This document shows positions 34,695 to 43,287 of a DNA stretch of 45,977 nt, in pieces. The DNA comes from Actinomycetota bacterium. Lineage in GTDB: Bacteria > Actinomycetota > Aquicultoria > UBA3085 > Oleimmundimicrobiaceae. How positions within the stretch are numbered: position 1 is the first letter of the stretch; each line of letters starts with the position of its first letter. The stretch is from contig JASEGU010000007.1 in assembly GCA_030017835.1 (NCBI GenBank), positions 1 through 45,977 on the forward strand, in the 5' to 3' direction. A program made the position numbers and the translations under genes. The notes below the pieces were generated by a model, which saw only the letters and a list, made by a program, of their open reading frames with translations, was not told the DNA's origin and made no database searches.

Positions 34695-35345
34695 TTGATG
34701 AAGAAGGACTTGAAACTCGAGCTTGTCACCAAGGAGAGCATGAGCGCCATGCTGATCTTCGCCCTCCTTGTCATGGCTACCTTCGGTCTCGCCTTTGGAG
34801 GCGAGCTTCCAAAGGGAATGGCCGCGGCCGGGCTGCTCTGGATAACCTTCCTCTTTGCCCACATCCTGGGCTTAAACCGCGCGTTCTTCTACGAGAAGGA
34901 GGAGGGCTGTATGGAGGGGCTTCTTCTTGCCCCGATCGACCGCTCCTGCATATATATCTCCAAGGTCCTCTCCAACTTCATCTTCTTGTCTCTGATGGAG
35001 GCCCTGGTCATACCGATCTTCCTGATCTTCTTTGCCGGTTCGGCCTTAAGCCTCATCTCTTGGCTGATGCTTGCAACCTTAGTCCTGGCCAACCTCGGGA
35101 TGTCGGTCATCGGCGTCTTGCTCGCGGCCATCTCGATGAATACCAGGGCAAGGGATCTCATGCTTCCCCTCCTCTTCATCCCGGTCATCGTGCCGGTCCT
35201 GCTTGCTGCCATAAAATCGACCGAGATAATCACCGCAGGCGGGGAGGCCGGCGCGCTATTTGTTTGGCTGAGACTCCTTCTCTTTTATGATATCATCTTT
35301 GCATTGGTCGCCTTTTTGACCTTTGAATATGTCGTGGAGGAGTAG
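34695..35345 (+). CDS. ccmB: Heme exporter membrane protein CcmB
   Basis: The 216-residue protein has six hydrophobic helices and the N-terminal KDLKLELVTKESMSAMLIFA typical of CcmB. TTG 34695 and ATG 34698 are possible starts without a strong ribosome site. An in-frame ATT at 34677, after GAAGGGGG, would add IKEILV and give the more usual CcmB beginning. It is the membrane partner of CcmA. Confidence 0.92.
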   Translation: MMKKDLKLELVTKESMSAMLIFALLVMATFGLAFGGELPKGMAAAGLLWITFLFAHILGLNRAFFYEKEEGCMEGLLLAPIDRSCIYISKVLSNFIFLSLMEALVIPIFLIFFAGSALSLISWLMLATLVLANLGMSVIGVLLAAISMNTRARDLMLPLLFIPVIVPVLLAAIKSTEIITAGGEAGALFVWLRLLLFYDIIFALVAFLTFEYVVEE

Positions 35346-35348
35346 ATA

Positions 35349-36032
35349 TTGCATAGCGGCCAGCGCCTTGCACCCCTAAGGCTCATCGCCTTCATATCCG
35401 TCCTTTTATCACTCTATCTGGTCTTCTTTTATGCTCCGATCGATAGCTATCTTGGGCCGGTCCAGAAGATCTTCTACATCCACTTCGCGACCGCCATAAT
35501 CCCTTATCTCGCCTTTCTGCTGGTGTTTTTGGCAAGCGTGGCTTATCTTTCGACCAGAAGGAGGGCTTTCGATCGATTGGCCCACGCTGCGGCCGAGGTG
35601 GGCCTCCTCATTGATACGATTTTGCTGGTGACCGGGACCATTTTCGGCAAGCCGACCTGGGGGGTCTGGTGGGTCTGGGAGCCGCGCCTAACTACTTCGC
35701 TCATCATGTGGCTCCTCTACGCCGGCTATCTCATGCTCCGCTCCATGACCTTGGACGGCGACAAGCGGGCAAGCCTTTCAGCCGTTTACGGCATAGCGGC
35801 CTTTGTCAGCGTTCCGATATCCTTCATGTCGATCAGATGGTGGCGGTCCGTCCATCCCCTTCTGATCTCGCCAAGCAAGATAAACTTGGATCCCTCGATG
35901 TGGGGGGTGGCCTTGTCCACCCTTGCCGCCTTCACCCTCTTATTTTTCTATCTCTTGCTCCTTAAAATGGAACTCATTGCCGTTCAAGATGGCATAGATG
36001 AAGTCAAAGAAGAAATGGGGGACCTGATATGA
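35349..36032 (+). CDS. ccmC: Heme-handling protein CcmC
   Basis: CcmC loads heme onto CcmE. The 227-residue protein has six helices and the tryptophan-rich motif WGVWWVWEPRLTTSLIMWLL (about 100-119), with flanking histidines in FYIHFATA and RSVHPLL. TTG 35349 follows GGAGGAGTAG. It overlaps the small CcmD-like gene by 4 nt. Confidence 0.95.
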   Translation: MHSGQRLAPLRLIAFISVLLSLYLVFFYAPIDSYLGPVQKIFYIHFATAIIPYLAFLLVFLASVAYLSTRRRAFDRLAHAAAEVGLLIDTILLVTGTIFGKPTWGVWWVWEPRLTTSLIMWLLYAGYLMLRSMTLDGDKRASLSAVYGIAAFVSVPISFMSIRWWRSVHPLLISPSKINLDPSMWGVALSTLAAFTLLFFYLLLLKMELIAVQDGIDEVKEEMGDLI

Positions 36033-36166
36033 GCTACGTCTTAGCCGCCTATTTTGCCGCCTGGCTCCTGCTCTTTCTCTACGTATCCAGTCTGGAGATG
36101 AGGGCCGCCTCTTTGAGGAGGGATCTTAACCGGCTAAAAGAGGGCATAAAGGACGGTCGGGCTTGA
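36029..36166 (+). CDS. ccmD: CcmD-like small membrane protein
   Basis: The 45-residue ORF (MSYVLAAYFAAWLLLFLYV...) starts by ATGA overlap with ccmC. It has one N-terminal membrane helix and a basic cytoplasmic tail (RRDLNRLKEGIKDGR), the plan of CcmD, which stabilises the CcmABC-CcmE complex. It is too short for most gene finders. Position and topology support the name; sequence conservation in this family is low. Confidence 0.8.
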   Translation: MSYVLAAYFAAWLLLFLYVSSLEMRAASLRRDLNRLKEGIKDGRA

Positions 36167-36167
36167 T

Positions 36168-36989
36168 ATGGAGCGCTTAAGCGTCGTCTTTATGCTGCTT
36201 AGCATCTTCGCCTATCCACTCGCTTTTCTGGCCTATCTTGAGCACTTCTTCACCAGAAGGAGGATGATGGCAGGTTTGGCCACGGCCATTCTCGCCTTCG
36301 GCCTTGCTGCTCAGACGATTTCCTTCATTTTTCGGATGAGCGCTTCGGGCCACCTGCTTGGGGCGAGCGCCTACGAGTCTCTGGCCTTGGCCGCCTGGTT
36401 CGTCGTCCTTGGCAACCTGATGGTCGAGCGGTACCTCAAGATAAAGACCTTGGGGCTGGTCGTCACCCCGGTCGCTCTGCTCTTTCTCCTTAGAGCCTAC
36501 TCCTACTATAAACCGCCGAGCGCCAGGGTCGCGCCCATTTCCGGCTCGTTCGTCGATATCCACTTCATCTCGATGTTTACGGCCTCGGCCGCCTTCGCCA
36601 TAGCGGCGGCCTCAGCTATCCTCTATCTGATTCAGGAACATAACTTCAAGAAGAAGAGAGCGAGCGGTCTTGCCATGCGCCTTCCCTCCTTAAGCATCTT
36701 GGAGCGGGCCGAAGAGGGGGCGGTCATTTTGGGTTTCATCTTTCTGACCATCACGCTGATCACCGGGGCCATTAGGGCCAATCAGGTCTGGGGCACCTTT
36801 GTCGATGCCATCGTCATCGCCTCGGGCGTGGCTTGGCTGATATATCTCGCCTATATCCTGCTTAAAATGGTAATCGGTCTGCGCGGACGCAAACCGGCCC
36901 TCCTTGCCATCATCGGTTTCGGGGTCATTCTTGCCATACGATTTGCCGTTGTGCCGTATCTTAGTTATCTGCACGGCTACCGGGCTTAG
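36168..36989 (+). CDS. HemX/CcsB-like membrane protein lacking the tryptophan-rich WWD motif
   Basis: The 273-residue integral membrane protein has about eight helices and belongs to the cytochrome c assembly (CcsA/CcmC/HemX) superfamily. The segment GFIFLTITLITGAIRANQVW aligns with the region before the WWD motif of CcsA. Where that family has WGSYWSWDPKE-like residues, this protein reads WGTFVDAIVIASG. The placement, right before precorrin-2 dehydrogenase and hemA, matches HemX, which modulates HemA levels in Bacillus. A role in heme synthesis control is more likely than heme ligation. Confidence 0.8.
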   Translation: MERLSVVFMLLSIFAYPLAFLAYLEHFFTRRRMMAGLATAILAFGLAAQTISFIFRMSASGHLLGASAYESLALAAWFVVLGNLMVERYLKIKTLGLVVTPVALLFLLRAYSYYKPPSARVAPISGSFVDIHFISMFTASAAFAIAAASAILYLIQEHNFKKKRASGLAMRLPSLSILERAEEGAVILGFIFLTITLITGAIRANQVWGTFVDAIVIASGVAWLIYLAYILLKMVIGLRGRKPALLAIIGFGVILAIRFAVVPYLSYLHGYRA

Positions 36990-37014
36990 ATGCCATGGCC
37001 AAAAGGGGTTTTTG

Positions 37015-37638
37015 ATGGGTTACTATCCGATAAATATCGATCTTGAAGGGGTAAATTGCCTGGTGGTCGGCGGCGGAACGGTGGCCGAGAGGAAGATCTT
37101 GAACCTGATTGAGGCGGGCGCCAAGGTAAAGGTCGTATCGCCCGATTTGACGCCTGCCTTAAGTCAACTTAAAGAGGCCTCAAAATTGGAGCACGTCAAA
37201 AGGGTCTACCGAGCCGGCGATCTTGAGGGAGCCCGCCTCGTCATAAGCGCAACCAGGGATGCTGCGGTCAACGGGGCCGTATCAAAAGAGGCTAAACGGT
37301 CCCACCTTCTCATCAATGTGGTCGATGCCCCAGGTCTCTGTAATTTCATCGTTCCCTCGACCGTCAGGCGGGGCGATCTCACCGTTGCCATATCCACCTC
37401 TGGGACGGCGCCGGCCCTGGCCAAGAAGATACGGAGGGATTTGGAAGATCTCTTCGATGAGGCCTACTCCGATTATCTGGCCATCCTCTCTGAGGCGCGC
37501 GCCGCGATAAAGGAGAGGTACGGGGCCGAATCCGAAAGAGCCAAGGCCTGGGAGCGGATAGTCGATCTGGACATCGCCGATCTTTTGAAGAAGGGCAACC
37601 TAAAAACCATAAAAGAGATGGTGAACGGGTGCATATAA
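37015..37638 (+). CDS. Precorrin-2 dehydrogenase / sirohydrochlorin ferrochelatase (Met8/CysG-N type)
   Basis: This enzyme oxidises precorrin-2 to sirohydrochlorin with NAD+ and may insert iron to give siroheme. The 207-residue protein opens with MGYYPINIDLEG and the Rossmann motif VVGGGTVAERK, then VVDAPGLCNFIVPS and STSGTAPALAKKIR, all typical. ATG 37015 follows AAAAGGGG; the longer frame from 36904 overlaps the previous gene. It overlaps hemA by 10 nt. Confidence 0.93.
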   Translation: MGYYPINIDLEGVNCLVVGGGTVAERKILNLIEAGAKVKVVSPDLTPALSQLKEASKLEHVKRVYRAGDLEGARLVISATRDAAVNGAVSKEAKRSHLLINVVDAPGLCNFIVPSTVRRGDLTVAISTSGTAPALAKKIRRDLEDLFDEAYSDYLAILSEARAAIKERYGAESERAKAWERIVDLDIADLLKKGNLKTIKEMVNGCI

Positions 37639-38912
37639 TCGTAAGCGGCCTGAGCCACAAGACGGCGCCGGTCGAAGTGAGAGAGAAGTTTGCCCTCTCG
37701 GGACCAAGACTCGAACAAGCCCTTTTGACGCTTTCCTCAAGAGAATATTTGAGCGAGACCGTCATCATCTCCACCTGCAACCGGAGCGAAATCTACGCCG
37801 TAGCGAGCGACCCGCTCCACTTTAAGGCCGAGATAAGGGAGTTTCTGCCCAGCCTCTGCGGCCTCGAGGCGGCCGAGATAGCTAAATACCTCTATTTCAA
37901 GGAGACCGATGAGGCCGTAAGCCACCTCTTCTCGGTCGCGGCCAGCCTAGATTCTATGCTGGTCGGCGAGGCTCAAATATTAGGTCAGGTCAAAGAGGCC
38001 TACGAGGCGGCCTTGGAGAGCGGAGTGACCGGCTCCATCTTCAATCGGCTCTTTAGGGAAGCCATCCTGATCGGCAAGAGGGTGAGAAGCGAGACATCGA
38101 TCGGGGAGAACGCCATCTCGATAAGCTCGGTTGCCGCCTCCTTGGCCAAGAAGGTCTTTGAGTCTCTGGAGGGGCGGACCGTCCTCGTCCTTGGGGCGGG
38201 CGAGATGGGCGAGCTTGCGGTCAAAAACCTCATCGCAAGCGGAGCGAGCTCCATCTTCGTGGCCAACCGTAGCTTTGCCGCAGCTGAAGAGATGGCCAAG
38301 AGATTCGACGGCCGGGCCGTCAAATTCGATGATTTTCCCGCCGAGCTAACTCGGGCCGATATAGTCGTCGGCTCGACGGCCGCTCCCCACTCTGTGGTCA
38401 CCAAGGAACAGGTGGCTGCGGCCATGCGGGCAAGGCGCGGCCGGCCCATCTTCTTCATCGATATAGCCGTGCCCAGAGATATCGACCCCAAAGTCGATGA
38501 GCTGGAGAACGTATTTCTTTACGACATCGACGACTTAAAGTCGGTGGCCGACCTAAATCTGGCCGAACGCAAAAAGGAGGCGGCCAAGGCGGCCAGGATA
38601 GTCGAGGCCGGCGTCGTCTCTTTCGTCTCCTGGCTGGGCTCACTTGAGGTCGTTCCGACCATCTTGGCCCTGAAGCGGGAGGCCGAGGAGATCCGAAGCT
38701 TCGAGACCGAGAAGTTTCTCTCCAAACTCTCTCACCTCTCTGCGGCCGATAAAGAGACAATAGACGCCCTTTCGAGTTCGATAATAAACAAACTGCTTCA
38801 TCGCCCGATAATTTCACTCAAGGAATGTGCCAACACCAAGGGCGGCTATGTTCACATAGATTCCTTGAGACGGATCTTCAGCTTGACCGAAGGCGGTGAT
38901 GACAAAGAATGA
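37629..38912 (+). CDS. hemA: Glutamyl-tRNA reductase HemA
   Basis: HemA reduces glutamyl-tRNA to glutamate-1-semialdehyde, the entry to tetrapyrroles. The 427-residue protein has SHKTAPVEVREK near the N-terminus, catalytic Cys50 in STCNRSEIYA, LVGEAQILGQVK and the NADPH-binding VLGAGEMGELA. The start is GTG 37629 inside the previous gene, and the gene overlaps hemC by 4 nt. Confidence 0.97.
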   Translation: MHIIVSGLSHKTAPVEVREKFALSGPRLEQALLTLSSREYLSETVIISTCNRSEIYAVASDPLHFKAEIREFLPSLCGLEAAEIAKYLYFKETDEAVSHLFSVAASLDSMLVGEAQILGQVKEAYEAALESGVTGSIFNRLFREAILIGKRVRSETSIGENAISISSVAASLAKKVFESLEGRTVLVLGAGEMGELAVKNLIASGASSIFVANRSFAAAEEMAKRFDGRAVKFDDFPAELTRADIVVGSTAAPHSVVTKEQVAAAMRARRGRPIFFIDIAVPRDIDPKVDELENVFLYDIDDLKSVADLNLAERKKEAAKAARIVEAGVVSFVSWLGSLEVVPTILALKREAEEIRSFETEKFLSKLSHLSAADKETIDALSSSIINKLLHRPIISLKECANTKGGYVHIDSLRRIFSLTEGGDDKE

Positions 38913-39850
38913 AGAGGAAAAAGATAGTTATCGGCAGCCGCGAGAGCAGGCTCGCCCTTTTTCAGACAAGCCTTGTGGCCGAAAGGCTTAAGAGCGACTT
39001 TGAGGTGGAGATAGTCAAGATCAAGACGACCGGCGATAAGATTTTGGACTCAGCCCTCTCGGCTATCGGAGACAAGGGCCTCTTCACCAAGGAGATAGAG
39101 ACGGCTCTGCTTGATGGGGAGATAGATATGGCCGTTCACAGCATGAAGGATCTGCCGACCGAGCTTCCGGCCGGGCTCATGATAGGGGCCATACTAGAAA
39201 GGGAGGATGCCGGCGACGCCTTGATCTCGAAGGGAAACCTTCCCCTGGCTAAGCTTCCCAAAGGGGCAAAGGTGGCAACCAGCAGCCTTCGCCGCCGGGC
39301 CCAACTATTGAGCTTGAGAAGTGATTTAGAGGTGGTCGACATCAGGGGCAATCTCGATACCAGGATCAACAAGTTCGATGGCGGCGATCTGGACGCCGTA
39401 GTCTTGGCGGCGGCCGCCCTCATCAGGATGGGGCACAAGGAGAGGATCGCCCAAAAGTTCACCCCCGATGAGATGCTTCCGGCCGTTGGTCAGGGGGCCA
39501 TCGGCATAGAGACAAGGGCCGGCGACGAACGGGTTTATGCGGCCATAGCGGGCCTCAATCATCCGGCCACCTCGGTGGCCGTTCTGGCCGAGCAGGCCTT
39601 TTTGCGTAGGCTCGAGGGCGGTTGTCAGATACCGGTTGGAGCGCTCAGTTCGCTAGATGATGAAGGTCTTGAGCTGATCGGGCTCATTTCGGATTTGAGC
39701 GGCAAGAGATTGATAAAGGGCTGGATGATCGATGAAGAGATCCGCCCCGAAGAACTTGGCAAAAACCTTGCCGAAAACTTGCTCAAACAGGGGGCGGGCG
39801 AAATACTCAAAGAGATAAGGGAGAGGGCTCCAGGTGATAAGGATGGCTAA
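38909..39850 (+). CDS. hemC: Hydroxymethylbilane synthase HemC
   Basis: HemC polymerises porphobilinogen. The 313-residue protein has IGSRESRLALFQT at the start, the SMKDLPTELPAG segment, SLRRRAQLL, and the cofactor-attachment Cys239 in EGGCQIPVGA. It overlaps both neighbours. Confidence 0.97.
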   Translation: MKRKKIVIGSRESRLALFQTSLVAERLKSDFEVEIVKIKTTGDKILDSALSAIGDKGLFTKEIETALLDGEIDMAVHSMKDLPTELPAGLMIGAILEREDAGDALISKGNLPLAKLPKGAKVATSSLRRRAQLLSLRSDLEVVDIRGNLDTRINKFDGGDLDAVVLAAAALIRMGHKERIAQKFTPDEMLPAVGQGAIGIETRAGDERVYAAIAGLNHPATSVAVLAEQAFLRRLEGGCQIPVGALSSLDDEGLELIGLISDLSGKRLIKGWMIDEEIRPEELGKNLAENLLKQGAGEILKEIRERAPGDKDG

Positions 39851-41396
39851 GGGTAAGGTCTTTCTGATAGGGGCCGGCCCGGGCGATCCCGGGCTCATAA
39901 CGGTCAAGGGCAAAGAGGCTACCTCGGCGGCCGGCGTTGTCATCTACGATTATTTGGTAAATCCTGCTCTGCTCAAATATGCCAATGAGCAGGCCGAGCT
40001 CATCCATGTGGGCAAGAGCGGCGCATTTCATACCCTAGAGCAGGATGAGATAAATAACTTGCTGGTCGATAAGGCCAGGGCCGGTTGGACCGTTGCTCGC
40101 CTCAAAGGGGGAGATCCCTTCATCTTCGGGCGGGGCGGCGAAGAGGCTTTGGCGCTGGCAGCTGAGGGCCTTGAATTTGAGGTCATCCCGGGCGTCTCCT
40201 CGGCTTACGCCGCTCCGGCCTACGGGGGCATTCCGGTCACCCATCGGGGGATGGCAACTTCTGTCTCTTTCATCACCGGTCACGAGGACCCCACAAAAGA
40301 GGAGAGCGAGATCGACTGGCAGGCTTTGGCCCATCTCAAAGGGACGCTCGTCTTTTTAATGGGGGTCAAAAATCTTGGCTTAATCTCAAAGCGTCTGACC
40401 GAAGCGGGCAAAAGCGGGGCGACACCTGCCGCCGTCATCAGATGGGGGACGACCGCTTCCCAAGAGACGGTCAAGGGCACTTTGAGCGACATCTCGGATA
40501 AGGTGAAGGCGGCAGGGCTCAAACCTCCGGCCATAACCGTTATCGGCCAGGTGGTCAATCTCTCCGATGACTTGGCCTGGTTTACCAAAAAACCTCTCTT
40601 TGGTAAGCGAGTGGTCGTTACTCGCGCTCGCAGCCAAGCGAGCGCCCTTAGCGCAAAGCTTGCCGCTCTTGGGGCTGAAGCCATCGAATTTGCCACTATA
40701 AAGATAGTGCCGCCCACCAATTTTGAGGCGCTAGATCTGGCAATTTCTAGTATCACTAACTCCAAACTCCCGTCTCCCGACTCCAAACCAGCCTTTGATT
40801 GGATCGTTTTTACCAGCGCAAACGGGGTTAAGGCTTTTATGGAAAGGTTGAATCATCTTGGCACAGATTTGCGAGACTTAAGTGGAATAAAAATTGCGGC
40901 CATCGGGCCTGCCACAGCAGGTGAGCTTGGGATGCACAATCTAAAGGCCGACCTAATCCCAACCGAGTTCGTGGCCGAGGCGGTGGCCCAGGCATTAAAA
41001 AGTGAGGGTGTTTCGGGGGCAAATATTTTGATTCCAAGGGCCGAAGAGGCGAGAGACGTCCTGATAACCGAGCTTGAGGCGGCCGGAGCCAAGGTTACCG
41101 TTGCCCCGGTCTATAAGACAGTCATAGACGGAGCGGGCGGCGAGCGAGCCCGGGCGATGCTGGCCAAAGGCGAGGTTGATTTCATCACCTTCACCAGCTC
41201 TTCTACGGTAAAAAACTTCGCTAAGAGCTTTAAGGGCAATAATACCGGAGAGCTTTTAAAGGGCGTAAAGATAGCCTCAATCGGCCCGATAACCTCATCT
41301 GCTGCCAAGGAGCTGGGCTTAAAAGTTGACATTGAAGCTAAAGAGTATACGATTGACGGGCTCGTTGAAGCGATCTGTAGCTATGAGGCAAAGTAG
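39843..41396 (+). CDS. cobA-hemD: Uroporphyrinogen-III C-methyltransferase / synthase fusion (CobA-HemD)
   Basis: The N-terminal half (about 1-245) is the SAM-dependent methyltransferase CobA, with GAGPGDPGLITVKG and RLKGGDPFIFGRGGEEA. The C-terminal half (about 250-517) is uroporphyrinogen-III synthase, with VVVTRARSQASALSAKL and FTSANGVKAF. The fusion channels hydroxymethylbilane to precorrin-2, consistent with siroheme-derived heme synthesis. ATG 39843 is used; GTG 39834 adds three residues. A proline/serine-rich stretch (about 302-317, encoded near 40745-40795) looks like an insertion in the HemD half. Confidence 0.95.
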   Translation: MAKGKVFLIGAGPGDPGLITVKGKEATSAAGVVIYDYLVNPALLKYANEQAELIHVGKSGAFHTLEQDEINNLLVDKARAGWTVARLKGGDPFIFGRGGEEALALAAEGLEFEVIPGVSSAYAAPAYGGIPVTHRGMATSVSFITGHEDPTKEESEIDWQALAHLKGTLVFLMGVKNLGLISKRLTEAGKSGATPAAVIRWGTTASQETVKGTLSDISDKVKAAGLKPPAITVIGQVVNLSDDLAWFTKKPLFGKRVVVTRARSQASALSAKLAALGAEAIEFATIKIVPPTNFEALDLAISSITNSKLPSPDSKPAFDWIVFTSANGVKAFMERLNHLGTDLRDLSGIKIAAIGPATAGELGMHNLKADLIPTEFVAEAVAQALKSEGVSGANILIPRAEEARDVLITELEAAGAKVTVAPVYKTVIDGAGGERARAMLAKGEVDFITFTSSSTVKNFAKSFKGNNTGELLKGVKIASIGPITSSAAKELGLKVDIEAKEYTIDGLVEAICSYEAK

Positions 41397-41464
41397 TTTA
41401 GATTGGAATTTCCAAAAAGCCGAATGGTAAAGGGCAGTAAATTAAATTTTCCTAGCTGAGACTG

Positions 41465-41498
41465 TGGGCCAAAGGCCCATCCACCTCTGGCGGAGAGG
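41465..41498 (+). promoter_or_regulatory. Tandem hairpins, the second sequestering the ahbC ribosome site
   Basis: TGGGCC-AAA-GGCCCA (41465-41479) is followed by CCTCT-GGCGG-AGAGG (41484-41498). The AGAGG arm is the ribosome site of the ATG at 41506, so translation could be controlled by opening this stem. Confidence 0.5.
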
Positions 41499-41505
41499 CT
41501 AAAAT

Positions 41506-42687
41506 ATGATAGGAATATCCAAACTATACATGGGAGCGGTCGAGCCGTCCGACGCCTTAAGATATGGGCGCAGGTCGAACTGCTTGCCCTCGCACCTCTT
41601 GCAGTTCTCGATCGACAAAAAACCGGTCATCGTTTGGAACTGCACCAAGCGCTGTAATTTGAATTGCGTCCACTGTTACTCCCGTTCGACCGATGAGGGC
41701 GGCCAAGGCGAGTTGACCACGGCTGAGGCTAAGGCGATGATCGATAACTTGGCCGATTTTGGCGCGCCCGTCCTTCTCTTTTCGGGCGGCGAGCCGCTCA
41801 CCCGAAAAGACTTGCCTAAGCTTGCTGCTTACGCAAAAGTGAAGGGGCTTCGGGCCGTCATCTCCACCAACGGCACCTTGATCGACAAAGAGATGGCCCA
41901 AGTCTTAAAGGAGATCGGCCTCTCTTACGTTGGCATCAGCATCGACGGCCTGCGCGAGGTGCATGACAACTTCCGCAGAAAAGAGGGCGCTTTTGAGGCT
42001 GCTATAGAGGGTCTTAGAAATTGCAAGGAGGCTGGGATCAAGGTGGGCCTTCGTTTTACTATGAACGCCAGAAACGCAACTGAGATTGATGGCGTCTTTG
42101 ATCTTATGGAGAAAGAAGATGTGCCTCGCATCTGTTTTTATCATTTGGTCTATAGCGGACGCGGCAGTGAGCTTAAAGAGGAGGACCTAAGTCATAACGA
42201 TACCCGCGCGGCTCTAGATTTAATTATCGAGCGGACAAAAAGGATGTTTGCAGCTGGCAAAAATCCCGAAGTTTTAACGGTGGACAATCATGCCGATGGG
42301 CCATATTTATACCTTAAGCTTTTAAAGGAAGACCCAGAGCGGGCGGCCAAAGCTTTAGAACTCCTTAAGATGAATGAAGGCAACTCAACGGGGATTGGCA
42401 TCGGCTGCATAAGCTGGGATGGCTCGGTCTACCCCGACCAGTTCTGGAGGAATCACCTCCTGGGAAATGTGCGAGAAAGGCCATTTGGCCAGATTTGGAC
42501 CGATACCTCCAATCCTTTTTTGGCGGGGCTTAAAAGTAGGAAGCCCCTGATTAAAGGAAGATGCGCGAGCTGCAAGTGGCTGAATATCTGTAACGCCAAC
42601 TTTAGGGCTCGGGCTGAAGCGGTGACCGGCGACACCTGGGAGTCCGACCCGGCTTGCTACCTCACCGATGAGGAGATCGGGCTGTGA
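41506..42687 (+). CDS. ahbC: Radical SAM protein AhbC/NirJ-type (12,18-didecarboxysiroheme deacetylase)
   Basis: AhbC removes acetate side chains from didecarboxysiroheme on the alternative route from siroheme to heme. The 393-residue protein begins MIGISKLY...EPSDALRYGR and LPSHLLQFS, which I associate with AhbC. It then has the radical-SAM motif CNLNCVHC (about 49-56), FSGGEPLTRKDL and a C-terminal SPASM-like cysteine group (CASCKWLNIC, CYL). NirJ of heme d1 synthesis is a close alternative. Adjacency to cobA-hemD and the siroheme gene supports AhbC. ahbA, ahbB, ahbD, hemB and hemL are not in the window. Confidence 0.85.
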   Translation: MIGISKLYMGAVEPSDALRYGRRSNCLPSHLLQFSIDKKPVIVWNCTKRCNLNCVHCYSRSTDEGGQGELTTAEAKAMIDNLADFGAPVLLFSGGEPLTRKDLPKLAAYAKVKGLRAVISTNGTLIDKEMAQVLKEIGLSYVGISIDGLREVHDNFRRKEGAFEAAIEGLRNCKEAGIKVGLRFTMNARNATEIDGVFDLMEKEDVPRICFYHLVYSGRGSELKEEDLSHNDTRAALDLIIERTKRMFAAGKNPEVLTVDNHADGPYLYLKLLKEDPERAAKALELLKMNEGNSTGIGIGCISWDGSVYPDQFWRNHLLGNVRERPFGQIWTDTSNPFLAGLKSRKPLIKGRCASCKWLNICNANFRARAEAVTGDTWESDPACYLTDEEIGL

Positions 42688-42816
42688 GTTAAAAGCTGTT
42701 AGTTGGTAGTTTTTAGTCTTAATGTGGTTAAAACGGCCACAAATGAGTATACTTTTAACTTGTTTTTAAGCCTCGTCTTCCTAGTGGCCGTCGGCTGATA
42801 GCTGGTGGCTGAATCT

Positions 42817-42891
42817 GGGGGTGTAGCTCAGTGGGAGAGCGCTACCTTCGCAAGGTAGAAGTCGGCGGTTCAAATCCGCTCACCTCCACCA
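42817..42891 (+). tRNA. tRNA-Ala (anticodon CGC)
   Basis: A full cloverleaf is present: acceptor GGGGGTG/CACCTCC (one G-U pair), D-arm GCTC...GAGC, anticodon arm CTACC-TTCGCAA-GGTAG with anticodon CGC, T-arm GGCGG-TTCAAAT-CCGCT, discriminator A and encoded CCA. The 3' half is repeated at 43830-43886. Confidence 0.95.
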
Positions 42892-43001
42892 AGTTTCTTC
42901 CTCCTTCATTAATTGCTATCGATCAACCTCTGACGTTAGACGGCTCAAATTCAAGCGCAAAAGCCGATAATCCATGATAATATTATTTACAGAGCAGGCC
43001 T

Positions 43002-43226
43002 ATGAAAGAGATAAATATGAGAACTTTTACCGCTGTTGTGGAGAGATGTTCTGAGACTGGCCTTTACGTTGGGTTTATTCCAGGATTTCCCGGAGCGCAC
43101 TCACAAGCCGAAACCTTAGACGAACTTAATGAAAACCTCAAAGAGGTAATTGCCATGCTTCATGAGGAGGGAGAGCCAGAATTAGAGGGCGAGTTTGTAT
43201 GTATTCAGAACGCCATCAGGTTGTGA
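43002..43226 (+). CDS. HicB-like antitoxin (UPF0150 domain)
   Basis: The 74-residue protein has the compact HicB fold: FTAVVERCSETGLYVGFIPG, then FPGAHSQAETLDELNENLKE and an acidic end. HicB proteins neutralise the HicA mRNA interferase. No intact hicA is adjacent; the next 60 bp contain at most a trace. An in-frame ATG at 43017 is an alternative start. Confidence 0.85.
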   Translation: MKEINMRTFTAVVERCSETGLYVGFIPGFPGAHSQAETLDELNENLKEVIAMLHEEGEPELEGEFVCIQNAIRL

Positions 43227-43287
43227 TGATCAGACGCACCTATCAAGCCGTCGCGATGATTAGGCTTAAGGGGAGCGGGGAAGCGTA

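Noticed and set aside
42688-42816. Short repeated words (AGCTGTTAGTTGGTAG, GGCTGATAGCTGGTGGCTG) before the tRNA
   Set aside because: Too degenerate to call a defined repeat from a single window.
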